Shown here: one piece after another, positions 7,402 through 15,588 of the stretch
Layout: every line of letters begins with the position of its first letter
How positions within the stretch are numbered: the stretch's first letter is position 1
NCBI GenBank assembly: GCA_934648845.1
Contig: CAKUFS010000030.1
Location: 1-25,981 of the forward strand
Reading direction: 5' to 3'
DNA: 25,981 bases
DNA from: an uncultured Eggerthellaceae bacterium
GTDB taxonomy: Bacteria > Actinomycetota > Coriobacteriia > Coriobacteriales > Eggerthellaceae
Notes under the pieces: generated by a model
Told to the model about the DNA's origin: nothing
The model's input: only the letters and a program-made list of their open reading frames with translations
Databases searched by the model: none
Position numbers and translations under genes: made by a program

Positions 7402-8155
7402 TGGTGCTTCCTAATAGTTCCTTTTCGGCCGCTTTTTTCTTCGCTGCTTTCAGCGCGGCCTTTTTGGCTTTGCGCGCGGCTTTACGAATTGTACGCTCCA
7501 ACTGGGCTTCTTCGTCCGAGAAATGGCATCCGCAGAAATTCTGCCGATAAATCCCCATTTCTTTGGAAATGCGTTCGTTGTCTTCGAAATACGGGCGATA
7601 ATCAGTGAAAGCGCAGTTCACGCCCGCCTTCTTACAGGCGCGTTGCAGCTCTTCCTCAATGATGTCGGTGTACTGGAAGGGGCTTACGGATAACGTGGTG
7701 CCTATCGCGTCAAAGCCATTTTCGGCAGCGTAGCGCGCCGTTTCCTCGAAGCGCAAGCGGTAGCAGGCGCGACAACGGGCACGACGCAACTGCGCAGCTT
7801 TCTTGCGCGCGGCGGCTACCTGCGGTCCTTTGTCTTCTTTGGGCGGCAGAGGGTAAGGATTGGGAGAGTCCACCACTTCGTTGGTAATGCCTGCGCCTTT
7901 GCGTAGCTCCTCAAGTTCCTGGCCAATGCGTCCGGCGCATGCTTCCCAGGCGTCCGTATCGTATGAGCCTTCTATCAGGGGATATGCACGTTCGCTGGCA
8001 AGCGTCTGAATGGTTTCCAGCCGATGCTCATATTCATCTCGCGGGTGGATGTTCGTATTCGCAAAGTACACGGCAAACTCATCGCCCGCCTCCTTCAGCA
8101 GGCGTGTGGGTTCCAGCGAACAGGGCCCGCAGCAGGCATGCAGTAGTATTTTCAT
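7388..8155 (-). CDS. queH: Epoxyqueuosine reductase QueH (DUF208 family)
   Basis: QueH is the non-cobalamin enzyme that reduces epoxyqueuosine to queuosine in tRNA, the last step of the pathway. The family's cysteines are present: HACCGPC at residues 6-12, CRACYRLRFEETA in the middle, and FCGCHFS near the C-terminus, expected to hold an iron-sulfur cluster and a second metal. Length (255 residues) includes a basic Ala/Lys-rich tail (KAARKAKKAALKAAKKK) that may help bind tRNA. A queG gene is not needed alongside it. The gene is first in a leftward pair with queA; its end overlaps the queA start. Upstream, CTAAGGT serves as ribosome binding site and an extended -10 box lies at 8189-8194. Confidence 0.94.
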   Translation of the reverse strand: MKILLHACCGPCSLEPTRLLKEAGDEFAVYFANTNIHPRDEYEHRLETIQTLASERAYPLIEGSYDTDAWEACAGRIGQELEELRKGAGITNEVVDSPNPYPLPPKEDKGPQVAAARKKAAQLRRARCRACYRLRFEETARYAAENGFDAIGTTLSVSPFQYTDIIEEELQRACKKAGVNCAFTDYRPYFEDNERISKEMGIYRQNFCGCHFSDEEAQLERTIRKAARKAKKAALKAAKKKAAEKELLGSTNENL

Positions 8156-8181
8156 GGGTGACCTTAGCTTTCGTTGATTTG

Positions 8182-8200
8182 TGGCTTATACTACCACGGA
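8182..8200. promoter_or_regulatory. Probable overlapping divergent promoters for queH and tgt
   Basis: The 12-mer TATACTACCACG (8188-8199) reads TATACT (8188-8193) toward tgt and TGGTAGTAT, an extended -10, toward queH. The leftward start would fall near 8181, giving a queH leader of about 26 nt. The rightward start would lie about 230 bases before tgt. The same 12-mer sits at the other divergent pair (21576-21587). Clear -35 boxes are not seen. GATTTGT and ACAAATC flank it as an inverted repeat. Confidence 0.55.
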
Positions 8201-8430
8201 CAAATCATTTAGGCGAAAACTGCGGCGTTTTTGCATCTGATGCCGCGGCTGCAAGGGGACAAAGGCACTGTTGGCGAAGCGACCGAGAGCCGGCTTGCGT
8301 GCGGGCTCGCTGCGGTTTGTGCGGCAGTGCAAAGCGCAAAGCGTGAAGACGCAATGGAGCTTCGCAAGGCGGCGGCAGCATCTTCCTTTGCGGTTGCGCC
8401 TAAAACCATGGAGAACGGAATTGGAGCATT
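8201..8430 (+). other. Putative long leader of tgt, no recognised riboswitch
   Basis: This 230-base GC-rich stretch precedes tgt and contains no convincing ORF. I looked for a preQ1 riboswitch (small C-rich pseudoknot with an A-rich tail) and did not find one. TTGGAGC just ahead of ATG 8431 is the ribosome binding site. Confidence 0.4.
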
Positions 8431-9576
8431 ATGGCATTATTCGATTACACCATTCAGGCGCAAGATGGTCATGCGCGCGCGGCAACGTACGAAACGGCGC
8501 ACGGAACATTTCAGACGCCCATGTTCATGCCGGTGGGCACACGTGCCACGGTAAAAGGCATTCAGCCTGTTCAGTTGCGTGAATTGCAGTCGCAGGTAGT
8601 GCTTGCGAACACGTATCATCTGTCGATGCGCCCTGGTGCGGATCTTGTTGAAGAAGCGGGCGGCGTGCAGAAATTCATGTGCTACGACGGCCCCATGCTT
8701 ACCGATTCCGGTGGATTCCAGGTTATGAGCCTGGCGGACACGCTGAAGATTGATGACGAGGGCCTTACGTTCCAGTCCATCTACGACGGAGCGAAAGTGC
8801 GTTGGACGCCCGAGAGCAACATGGCAATCCAGGAAAAGATTGGCGCCGATATTTGCATGCAGCTTGATCAGTGCGCGCCGTATCCGGCCGAGCGCTCGTT
8901 TGTGGAAAAGTCAACGCGTCTTTCTGCTGCATGGGCGCAGCGTTGTTTAGCGGCGCACAAAAAGCCTGATCAGACGCTTTTCGGCATTGTGCAAGGTGGC
9001 ATGCATCTTGATTTGCGCTTGTGGTCGGCGGGCGAACTGCAGCGCATTGAGCAGGAAAGCCTGGCTGCGGGTGGGCGCCGTTTCGGCGGTTTCGGCATTG
9101 GCGGTTATTCGGTGGGCGAGCCCCACGAGGTCATGTTCGAGACGCTTGGCGCGGTTGCGCAGGCGTTGCCGCAGGATCGTCCGCGCTACCTGATGGGTGT
9201 GGGCAACCCCACAACGCTTGTGCGTGCGGTGCGCGAAGGCGTGGATATGTTCGACTGCGTGCTGCCCACGCGAACGGCTCGCATGGGAACGGCGTTTTCC
9301 TCTGCGGGTCGCATGAACATGCGCAACGCGAAGTACGTGCATGATTTCGGGCCGCTTGATCCGCAGTGCAGTTGCTCAACGTGCCAGACGTATTCGCGTT
9401 CGTACATCCGCCACCTGGTAAAACAGGGCGAAATGCTGGGCGGCATCTTACTTTCGGTGCATAACTTGCACTTCTTGCTGGAGCTTATGCGACAAGCGCG
9501 TCAGGCTATTCTTGAGGGTCGCTACGAGAAGTTCTACGAAGACTGGATGAATTCGCCTGCCGCGAACGATTACTAA
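8431..9576 (+). CDS. tgt: tRNA-guanine transglycosylase
   Basis: Tgt exchanges guanine 34 in the anticodon of Asp, Asn, His and Tyr tRNAs for preQ1, the substrate later used by QueA and QueH next door. Catalytic residues are visible: Asp92 in LTDSGGFQVMS and nucleophile Asp275 in MFDCVLPTR. The zinc site is Cys313, Cys315, Cys318 (CSCSTC) and His344 (SVHNLHF). FGIVQGG and GGYSVGE are also canonical. Length (381 residues) is usual for the bacterial enzyme. It is transcribed away from queH-queA. No preQ1 synthesis genes (queC, queD, queE, queF) or transporter are in the window, so precursor supply is encoded elsewhere or salvaged. Confidence 0.98.
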   Translation: MALFDYTIQAQDGHARAATYETAHGTFQTPMFMPVGTRATVKGIQPVQLRELQSQVVLANTYHLSMRPGADLVEEAGGVQKFMCYDGPMLTDSGGFQVMSLADTLKIDDEGLTFQSIYDGAKVRWTPESNMAIQEKIGADICMQLDQCAPYPAERSFVEKSTRLSAAWAQRCLAAHKKPDQTLFGIVQGGMHLDLRLWSAGELQRIEQESLAAGGRRFGGFGIGGYSVGEPHEVMFETLGAVAQALPQDRPRYLMGVGNPTTLVRAVREGVDMFDCVLPTRTARMGTAFSSAGRMNMRNAKYVHDFGPLDPQCSCSTCQTYSRSYIRHLVKQGEMLGGILLSVHNLHFLLELMRQARQAILEGRYEKFYEDWMNSPAANDY

Positions 9577-9590
9577 GTTGCAATGTTACC

Positions 9591-9619
9591 CCGATGCCCG
9601 GACGCGCTCCGGGCATCGG
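9591..9619 (+). terminator. Hairpin after tgt, probable terminator without a T-run
   Basis: CCGATGCCCGGA (9591-9602) and TCCGGGCATCGG (9608-9619) form a perfect 12-bp stem with a 5-nt loop, 14 bases after the tgt stop. Only GTTT-like sequence follows, so it may act as a poor intrinsic terminator or as a 3'-end stabiliser. Confidence 0.6.
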
Positions 9620-9699
9620 TGCGTTTGGGATGGGACGGGCATCGGCGTTCGGACTGCGGATGCGCGGCGTGTGCGATGCATGGATTGCTTCCTTTGCGC

Positions 9700-9721
9700 A
9701 TTCTTATCCTCTTATAAGAAT
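9700..9721. promoter_or_regulatory. 22-bp AT-rich palindrome, candidate operator
   Basis: ATTCTTAT (9700-9707), six spacer bases and ATAAGAAT (9714-9721) form a perfect inverted repeat about 285 bases upstream of secDF, in a GC-rich surrounding. The size suits a dimeric regulator site. The 9577-10005 gap holds no credible gene; a promoter with TCATAAT near 9778-9784 is possible downstream of the palindrome. Confidence 0.4.
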
Positions 9722-10005
9722 AAAGTTTACACTCGCGTATCAGATGGAAACAACTTCCCGCAAAGCTTCAAGAAGTGTCATAATACAAAGTTACCTGTGC
9801 GAAACTGGCGTAGGTGCATTTTTTGTGCTCTTGGGCGCGCGGAACGTGTTGGCGGCGGCGCATGCCAAGGTTTGCCGCAATTTGCAAGGTAATGTTGCAG
9901 GGCGGTTCTTCGCCTGCGTGCAATGCTTGCTTATGGTCAGCGTTTTTGCTGTTCGGGTGCATGAAAAAGCGAAAAGCAGATAGGTAAAGAGAAAAGGATT
10001 CAAAC

Positions 10006-12609
10006 GTGGCTTCTCAAAACTCAAAGCAGAAAAAGAGTTCGCTGAAGAACGCCGATCGACGCAACGTGTGGCTGCTTATCATCTGCACGATTGCGGTGAT
10101 TGCTTCTTTCTTCGCGTTCACGCCTCCTTCGGAAAAAATCAACCAGGGCCTGGATATCCAGGGCGGTTTGTCGGTTGTGCTTTCCGCTTCAAACGAGGAC
10201 GGATCGGCGATTTCCAGCGAAGACATGGAGAAAAGCCGTGCGATTGTTGAGAAGCGCGTGAACTTGCTGGGCGCATCCGAAGCAACCGTTCAGGTGCAGG
10301 GCAACAACCAAATCCTTGTTCAGATTCCGGGCGTTTCCGACCCTGAGCAGGCGCTGAAGACCATCGGCACCACGGGTAAGTTGGAGTTCGCGCGCCTGGA
10401 TAGTTTCACCGATGAAGACGTAAGGGAAAAGATCGACAGCGGCCAAACCGACCACGAGAATATTACCGATCCCGTAACGGGTCAGCAGTTCGCCGTTGAG
10501 TCGAAGCTCACCGCGCCGCAGGGCACGTACACACCGCTTATCACCGGCGAGAACATCAGCCGCGTGGATGTGGGCCGCGAGTCCGAAACGGCAACTACGT
10601 ATTCGGTGAACCTGACGCTTGATTCCGCTGGTAGCGCGGCGTTTGCGCAGGCCACAAAAGAACTGGTTTCCACCCACGGCAAGATTGTCATTCTGCTTGA
10701 TGGCGTGGTGCAAAGCGCTCCGGCCGTGCAGTCTGAAATCACGGGTGGCCAGGTTTCCATTACCGGCGGCTACACGCTGGACCAGGCAAAATCTCTGCAG
10801 ACGGTTCTGGAAAGCGGTTCGTTGCCGGTAAGCTTCTCGTACTCTCAGAGCCAGGTTGTTGGCCCCACCTTGGGTCAGGACGCGCTGGCTTCCGGCGTTT
10901 TGGTTGCGCTGATCGGCCTTCTGCTGGTTGTCATCTACCTGTTCTTCTTCTACAAGGGCTTGGGTATTATCACCGCTGCGGCCATGCTTGTCTTCTCTAT
11001 TCTGTATTTGGGCATTTTGGGCCTGCTGTCGCTGTTGGGCCAGTTCAGCCTTTCGTTGGCAGGCGTTGCCGGTATCGTTTTGACCATTGGTATGGCGGCC
11101 GACTCGTCCATTCTGACCCTGGAGCGCTTCCGCGAGGAAATTCGCATGGGCCGCTCCATCAAAGCCGCTTCGCAAAGCGGTGTGCGCCACGCTATTTTGA
11201 CGTCCATCGACGCCGACCTGGTAACGCTTGTGTCCGCTTTGGCGCTGTTCTTCCTGGCCAGCGCGTCGGTCAAGGGCTTCGGCATGACGTTGGCGCTGGG
11301 TATTTTCTGCGACATCATTATGATGCTCATCTTCAAGGCGCCGCTTATCCGTTTGATGGCTCCGCGCACTATTGCGAAGCACCCCGATTTCTGGAACGTA
11401 CATGACTGCCTGAACGCCGTTGGCGGTACGGAGCAGCTGGTGGAAGACGAAGCGAAGACGCCTGCTCAGAAGGTTGTCGGCCGCTTCATCAAGCGCGACA
11501 TTCCGTTTATGCGCGCGCGCAAGGTGCTGCTTATCATTGCGGCGTGCTGCGTTGCTGTGTCCCTGGTGGTGTGCGGCGTGCGCGGCTTGAACTTCGGTAC
11601 TGAATTTGTAGGCGGTACGTCCATCTCCATCAACCAGACGGCAGGCGCAACCACCGATCAGGTGCGCGATGCGTTTGCGGCCGCTGGTCAGGAAAACGCT
11701 GTTGTGCAGACGACCAGCACGAATGGCCAAGAGGGCTTCCTGGTTCGTCTTGCCACAACCGATACGACCGAGGCGTACAGCGCTTCTTCTTCCGTTGCGC
11801 AAACGCTGGGTCTTTCGAGCACCGATATCACGGTTTCCACGATTCAGGCAAGCTGGGGTGCCAGCGTTATTCGCTCGTCGCTCATTGCGTTCTTGGTGTC
11901 GTTGGTGCTGATCATTGCGTATATTGGCATCCGATTCCGCTCGTATAAGATGGGCGTGGTGGCCGTTATCACGCTGCTGCACGACTTGATTATCGTCGTG
12001 GGCATTTACGCGCTGATTGGTCGCGAGTTCACGCCGAACACGGTGGCTGCGTTGCTGACCATTCTGGGCTACTCGCTGTATGACACCGTGGTTGTGTTCC
12101 ACCGCGTGAACGACAACATGCAGGAGTCCTCTGCTAAGGTAACGTTTATGACCATGGCAAACCACTCCATCAACCAGGTGTTTATCCGCTCCATTAACAC
12201 CACGCTGACCTCGCTTATCCCGGTTCTGTTCATGTTGCTGTTCGGTTCTGAAACGCTGAAGGACTTCGCGTTTGCAATGGTCATTGGCCTGGTGTGCGGC
12301 TGCTACTCTTCGATTGCCGTTGCTATGCCGCTGTTCTCCGAGTGGAAGTCGCGCGAGAAGGACAACCTGAAACTTACGAAGAAGTTCGGCACGGCCATTC
12401 GCCTGTTCGAGTTCGTGCTGCCTCAGCCGGCTGTTGCTGCTGCGGGTGCTGCCGATGCCGCAGTTGCGGTTGATGCTGCTCCAGTTGCAGGTGCTTCTAC
12501 GGGTTCCGCTGCCGGTGGTGCTGCTGGCGGTGTGGGCGCAGGTGGTGCTGCGGGTAAGCCGAAATCCGGATCTGGCCAGAAATGGCAACCGAAAAAGAAG
12601 AAAAAGTAA
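10006..12609 (+). CDS. secDF: Fused protein-export membrane protein SecD-SecF
   Basis: SecD and SecF form a proton-driven partner of the SecYEG channel that helps pull proteins across the membrane; here they are one 867-residue protein. The SecD half has TM1 at about 21-40, the family's NQGLDIQGGLSVVL, the large external domain to about 290, and five membrane segments to about 455. The SecF half begins near 505 with a hydrophobic helix, then GLNFGTEFVGGTSI and five further segments to about 780. Residues 806-867 are an odd Ala/Gly/Val-rich tail ending in PKKKKK, not part of either family and probably cytoplasmic. The GTG start has AAAGG upstream; no ATG fits. yajC is not adjacent. Confidence 0.96.
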   Translation: MASQNSKQKKSSLKNADRRNVWLLIICTIAVIASFFAFTPPSEKINQGLDIQGGLSVVLSASNEDGSAISSEDMEKSRAIVEKRVNLLGASEATVQVQGNNQILVQIPGVSDPEQALKTIGTTGKLEFARLDSFTDEDVREKIDSGQTDHENITDPVTGQQFAVESKLTAPQGTYTPLITGENISRVDVGRESETATTYSVNLTLDSAGSAAFAQATKELVSTHGKIVILLDGVVQSAPAVQSEITGGQVSITGGYTLDQAKSLQTVLESGSLPVSFSYSQSQVVGPTLGQDALASGVLVALIGLLLVVIYLFFFYKGLGIITAAAMLVFSILYLGILGLLSLLGQFSLSLAGVAGIVLTIGMAADSSILTLERFREEIRMGRSIKAASQSGVRHAILTSIDADLVTLVSALALFFLASASVKGFGMTLALGIFCDIIMMLIFKAPLIRLMAPRTIAKHPDFWNVHDCLNAVGGTEQLVEDEAKTPAQKVVGRFIKRDIPFMRARKVLLIIAACCVAVSLVVCGVRGLNFGTEFVGGTSISINQTAGATTDQVRDAFAAAGQENAVVQTTSTNGQEGFLVRLATTDTTEAYSASSSVAQTLGLSSTDITVSTIQASWGASVIRSSLIAFLVSLVLIIAYIGIRFRSYKMGVVAVITLLHDLIIVVGIYALIGREFTPNTVAALLTILGYSLYDTVVVFHRVNDNMQESSAKVTFMTMANHSINQVFIRSINTTLTSLIPVLFMLLFGSETLKDFAFAMVIGLVCGCYSSIAVAMPLFSEWKSREKDNLKLTKKFGTAIRLFEFVLPQPAVAAAGAADAAVAVDAAPVAGASTGSAAGGAAGGVGAGGAAGKPKSGSGQKWQPKKKKK

Positions 12610-12667
12610 CGGTTGCTTGAGGTGCGGCCTTTAAGAGGCGCGCGTGCCGAATAAGTGGTCATTTCAG

Positions 12668-12697
12668 GGCGGGCAGCAGATGTTGCCCGCCTTTTTT
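12668..12697 (+). terminator. Rho-independent terminator of secDF
   Basis: GGCGGGCA (12668-12675) pairs with TGCCCGCC (12684-12691) across an 8-nt loop, followed by TTTTTT. It ends the secDF transcript 59 bases after the stop codon. Confidence 0.93.
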
Positions 12698-12773
12698 GCG
12701 GCCGCAAACCGTTTTCGCCGTGCGTTTTCGCGCCTTGCTCCCCGATTTGCTTCGGTGCTTCTCTCTGCGAAGG

Positions 12774-13001
12774 TCATGTTGTTGAAAAAGTGCTTCCAAA
12801 TTCGAAGTTGATGCAGGTTGGAAGTAGGTGGGTTTTTGCTTTGCTTTATGTGTAATTTTGATACAACGCTGTGACCTGGTGAAACGTAAAAACGCTATTG
12901 GAGACTGTTCCTAAAAAGCCCGAAATAGGTCAATTTGCGGTGATGACCTACTTCCAACCTATCACAACTTCGAATTTCACCTTGGTTTTTCAACTACGTG
13001 A
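12774..13001. repeat. Large palindromic element, copy C (56-bp arms, 116-nt core)
   Basis: The left arm is 12774-12829 and the right arm 12946-13001. Left arm and reverse-complemented right arm agree at 42 of 56 positions without gaps by hand count, with long matching runs AAATTCGAAGTTG and AGGTTGGAAGTAGGT. The core starts at the shared AGGTGG junction; GACCTGG follows after 41 nt, as in copies A and B. The arm sequence is unrelated to theirs except at the ends. The core also contains AGGTCA...TGACCT (12927-12950 region), which could compete with the arm for pairing. The rest of 12698-13227 shows no gene. Confidence 0.78.
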
Positions 13002-13227
13002 CTTTAGATGTGCTGGGCCATGCTGTTTTGCGCTCGCAAACTGTTATCGTCGTGCGTTTTCGCCCTAAAGAGTCATTTGCTTGCGGCGCGTGGCGGATTT
13101 GCGTATGCGCGGAAACGCGCCTGTTGGTTCCGGCGCGTTCGTTGATTCGCCGGGGCGGTTCAAGACATGCGTAAAACTGGTTCTTCGCGGAATCTTTTCA
13201 ATCCAGGTATCTCCATCACTCCGCGAT

Positions 13228-13310
13228 TTGTGCAAAATTATTTATTTTTTTCTATTTCTATTCATATTTTTGTTGAAAAGCATTATTTTTATGCAAAACG
13301 AATTTGACTA
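13228..13310 (+). promoter_or_regulatory. AT-rich control region upstream of argR
   Basis: This stretch of about 80 bases is over four-fifths A+T inside GC-rich DNA. It contains GCAT-TATTTTT-ATGC (13280-13294), repeated TGCAAAA words (near 13231 and 13292), and a possible TTCATA-17-TATTTT promoter. ArgR boxes are AT-rich 18-bp palindromes, so autoregulation here is plausible but no site matches a known consensus well. Confidence 0.4.
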
Positions 13311-13410
13311 GGAAAATGACGAAAGTTCGCTTGCGAAGTGCCTGGCGAACGAAACACGGACAGGGCGCCTTATTGGCGCGATTGGCGTCCGGCAAAGAAA
13401 GGAACAATAC

Positions 13411-13836
13411 GTGAACAAACGACAGCAGCGCCAAGAGGCTATTCGCGCGCTTGTGACCCAACATCGAGTGTTTACGCAGCAAGAAATGACGCAGCTGCTC
13501 AATCAGGCGGGTTACGACTGCACGCAAGCAACAGTTTCGCGTGATATCGTGGATTTACGCCTGGAAAAAGCAGCAGGGAAGTTCTATATCTTGCCCGAGG
13601 AAGTGCGCCTGCGTCGCGTTGCGCCCGAGCTTGTTACCGAGGTGCATGCAGCGGGAAATCTCACGGTAGTGAAAACGCGTCCCGGCGGCGCGGGCGGCGT
13701 TGCAGAAGCGCTGGATAAAGCACATCTACCAGGGGTTATCGGTTCGGTAGCGGGCGATGACACTATTCTTTTGGTAGCAGAGACGCTCGAGGAAGCAGTG
13801 GCCCTCAAGGAAATCATCGACGACTTCTGCGCGTAG
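13411..13836 (+). CDS. argR: Arginine repressor
   Basis: ArgR binds DNA as an arginine-dependent hexamer and controls arginine synthesis and breakdown genes. The N-terminal winged helix spans residues 5-60 (FTQQEMTQLL...CTQATVSRDIVDLRL, with the recognition helix ATVSRDI). The C-terminal oligomerisation and arginine-binding domain includes VVKTRPGGAGGVAEALD and GSVAGDDTILLVAE with its GDD triad near 115-117. The 141-residue length is slightly below the usual 150. The start is GTG 13411, with AAAGGA upstream. argH follows 146 bases later on the same strand; regulator next to target is typical for this family. Confidence 0.96.
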   Translation: MNKRQQRQEAIRALVTQHRVFTQQEMTQLLNQAGYDCTQATVSRDIVDLRLEKAAGKFYILPEEVRLRRVAPELVTEVHAAGNLTVVKTRPGGAGGVAEALDKAHLPGVIGSVAGDDTILLVAETLEEAVALKEIIDDFCA

Positions 13837-13982
13837 TTTGTTACGCATGCAGCACGGTTCGTTTTCAAGCGAACGTTCGTGGATCAAGCGCAACAAAAAA
13901 TAACAGTACGAAAAGCATAGATAAGGCCAACGCCTCGCGCAATGCGGATTGCAGGCGAGATGCGGCAGGAAAGGAATACATT

Positions 13983-15389
13983 ATGGCACTTTGGTCAGGT
14001 CGTTTCGAAGAGGGCGTGAGCGAGTTCACTCAGCGTTTTGGCGCATCGCTTCCCGTTGACAAGGCGCTTTACGCGCAGGATATTGCCGGCTCCAAGGCGC
14101 ATTCTGCCATGCTTGCCGCGCAGGGCGTTATCAGCCAAGAAGACAAAGAGAAAATACATGCCGGTCTTGATGACATCAAGCAACGCATTGACCAGGGGGA
14201 ATTCGTTTTCGACATCAACAACGAAGACATCCATATGTCCATCGAGAGCGAACTGATCAAGAATATCGGCGACGCCGGGGCACGTTTGCACACGGGCCGC
14301 AGCCGCAACGATCAAGTGTGCACCGACACGCGCCTGTACGCAAAGCGGCGTGCGCATGACCTGATGGCCGCGAATCTAACGCTGCGCGAAGCGCTTCTGG
14401 TGCAAGCGCAGAAGCATTTCGATGTTATTTTGCCCGGTTACACGCACTTGCAGCACGCGCAACCCGTGCTGTTCTCGCATCACATGCTGGCATATGTGTG
14501 GATGCTCACGCGTGACTTCCATCGCTTGCAAGAGGCCGCTGCGGCTGCCGATGCAAACCCGCTGGGAAGCGCTGCTCTTGCGGGAACAACGTACCCGCTT
14601 GACCGCTTCGCCACTGCATCCGACCTGGGCTTTTCGCGTGTGATTCCGAACTCGCTGGATGCCGTGTCCGACCGTGACTTCTTGCTTGACCTTATGTACG
14701 CGTGCAGCGTTTCGTGCATTCACTTGTCGCGTCTGTGCGAGGAAATCATCCTGTGGTCCACGTCCGAGTTCGGTTTCATCACGCTGTCCGATGCTTTCTC
14801 CACCGGTTCATCCATTATGCCGCAAAAGAAGAATCCCGACTTCGCCGAGCTCATTCGTGGAAAATCGGGTCGCGTTATTGGCGATTTGGTGGCGCTGCTT
14901 GTGACTATGAAGTCGCTTCCCCTGGCGTACAACAAGGACCTGCAGGAAGACAAGGAAGGTGCCATTGATGCCGCAAAGACGCTGGAAGATTGCTATCGTT
15001 GTGCGGCAGGCATGATTTCCACCATGGCCATTCACGAAGATGCGATGATGGCACAGGCGCAAAAAGGCTATCTTGCCGCTACCGATGTTGCCGATTACTT
15101 GGCGAAAAAAGGTATGCCGTTCCGTAAGGCGCACGAGGTTGTGGGGCACCTGGTGCTTCTGTGCGACAAGCGTGGTTGCGACTTGTCAGATTTGACGCTG
15201 GATGACTTCAAGGCGGAAAGCGATCTTTTTGAGGCCGACATCGCGGGTGCGCTTGATCTTCCCAGCATTGTGGCCGCGCGCACCACGTATGGCGGCACGG
15301 GCAACGAAGCAGTGAAGGCTCAGCTTGCGGAAGCGCAAGATGTGTTTGCGGCCGATAGTGCCGCGCTGCAGCAGGCTATGGGCGCGTAG
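13983..15389 (+). CDS. argH: Argininosuccinate lyase
   Basis: ArgH splits argininosuccinate into arginine and fumarate, the last step of arginine synthesis. It belongs to the fumarase/aspartase superfamily, and the signature GSSIMPQKKNPDFAELIRGKSG is intact near residues 275-295. Other family motifs are ALWSGRFEEGVSEFTQRF at the start, EDIHMSIE, the HTGRSRNDQ motif and YTHLQHAQP with the catalytic His. Length (468) is normal. ATG 13983 has AGGAA upstream. argG, often just before argH, is missing here. The 146-bp gap after argR contains the perfect palindrome CGAACGTTCG and no clear terminator. Confidence 0.97.
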   Translation: MALWSGRFEEGVSEFTQRFGASLPVDKALYAQDIAGSKAHSAMLAAQGVISQEDKEKIHAGLDDIKQRIDQGEFVFDINNEDIHMSIESELIKNIGDAGARLHTGRSRNDQVCTDTRLYAKRRAHDLMAANLTLREALLVQAQKHFDVILPGYTHLQHAQPVLFSHHMLAYVWMLTRDFHRLQEAAAAADANPLGSAALAGTTYPLDRFATASDLGFSRVIPNSLDAVSDRDFLLDLMYACSVSCIHLSRLCEEIILWSTSEFGFITLSDAFSTGSSIMPQKKNPDFAELIRGKSGRVIGDLVALLVTMKSLPLAYNKDLQEDKEGAIDAAKTLEDCYRCAAGMISTMAIHEDAMMAQAQKGYLAATDVADYLAKKGMPFRKAHEVVGHLVLLCDKRGCDLSDLTLDDFKAESDLFEADIAGALDLPSIVAARTTYGGTGNEAVKAQLAEAQDVFAADSAALQQAMGA

Positions 15390-15522
15390 CGGGTGCCTCG
15401 CGCTTGGGTCTTGCGCTCGGACGCGCCGAGGCGAGCAGCGGGTGCCTCGCGCGCTTGGGCGGCTCAACACCTTCGCCACCACCGAAAAATCATTAAATAC
15501 CGGCAAAAGATAGACTTGTACC

Positions 15523-15555
15523 AGGCGGCTTGCTTTCAAAGCGGGCCGCCTTTTT
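15523..15555 (+). terminator. Rho-independent terminator of argH
   Basis: AGGCGGC (15523-15529) pairs with GCCGCCT (15545-15551), with an inner GCTT/AAGC stem, followed by TTTTT. It lies directly upstream of the PBP gene and overlaps that gene's probable -35 box. Confidence 0.88.
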
Positions 15556-15563
15556 GATACAAT
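15535..15563 (+). promoter_or_regulatory. Probable promoter of the first PBP gene
   Basis: TTCAAA (15535-15540), a 17-base spacer and TACAAT (15558-15563) precede the gene by 25 bases, with AGGGAGG between. The -35 box lies within the argH terminator hairpin. Confidence 0.45.
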
Positions 15564-15588
15564 ATCTCCTACTGATGAAGGGAGGCCT

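Noticed and set aside
8201..8430. preQ1 riboswitch ahead of tgt
   Set aside because: No sequence resembling the known preQ1 aptamers was found.
9578..9983. Two overlapping ORFs of about 100-130 codons before secDF
   Set aside because: They cover the tgt hairpin and the AT palindrome, lack a ribosome binding site and show no recognisable domain.
10189..12588. A 799-codon open frame antisense to secDF
   Set aside because: It lies fully opposite an obvious SecDF, its translation is rich in Arg, His and Gln with no domain, and it reflects codon bias in GC-rich DNA.
13081..13311. A 76-codon ORF upstream of argR
   Set aside because: Its hydrophobic end comes from translating the AT-rich island; no ribosome binding site, no family features.
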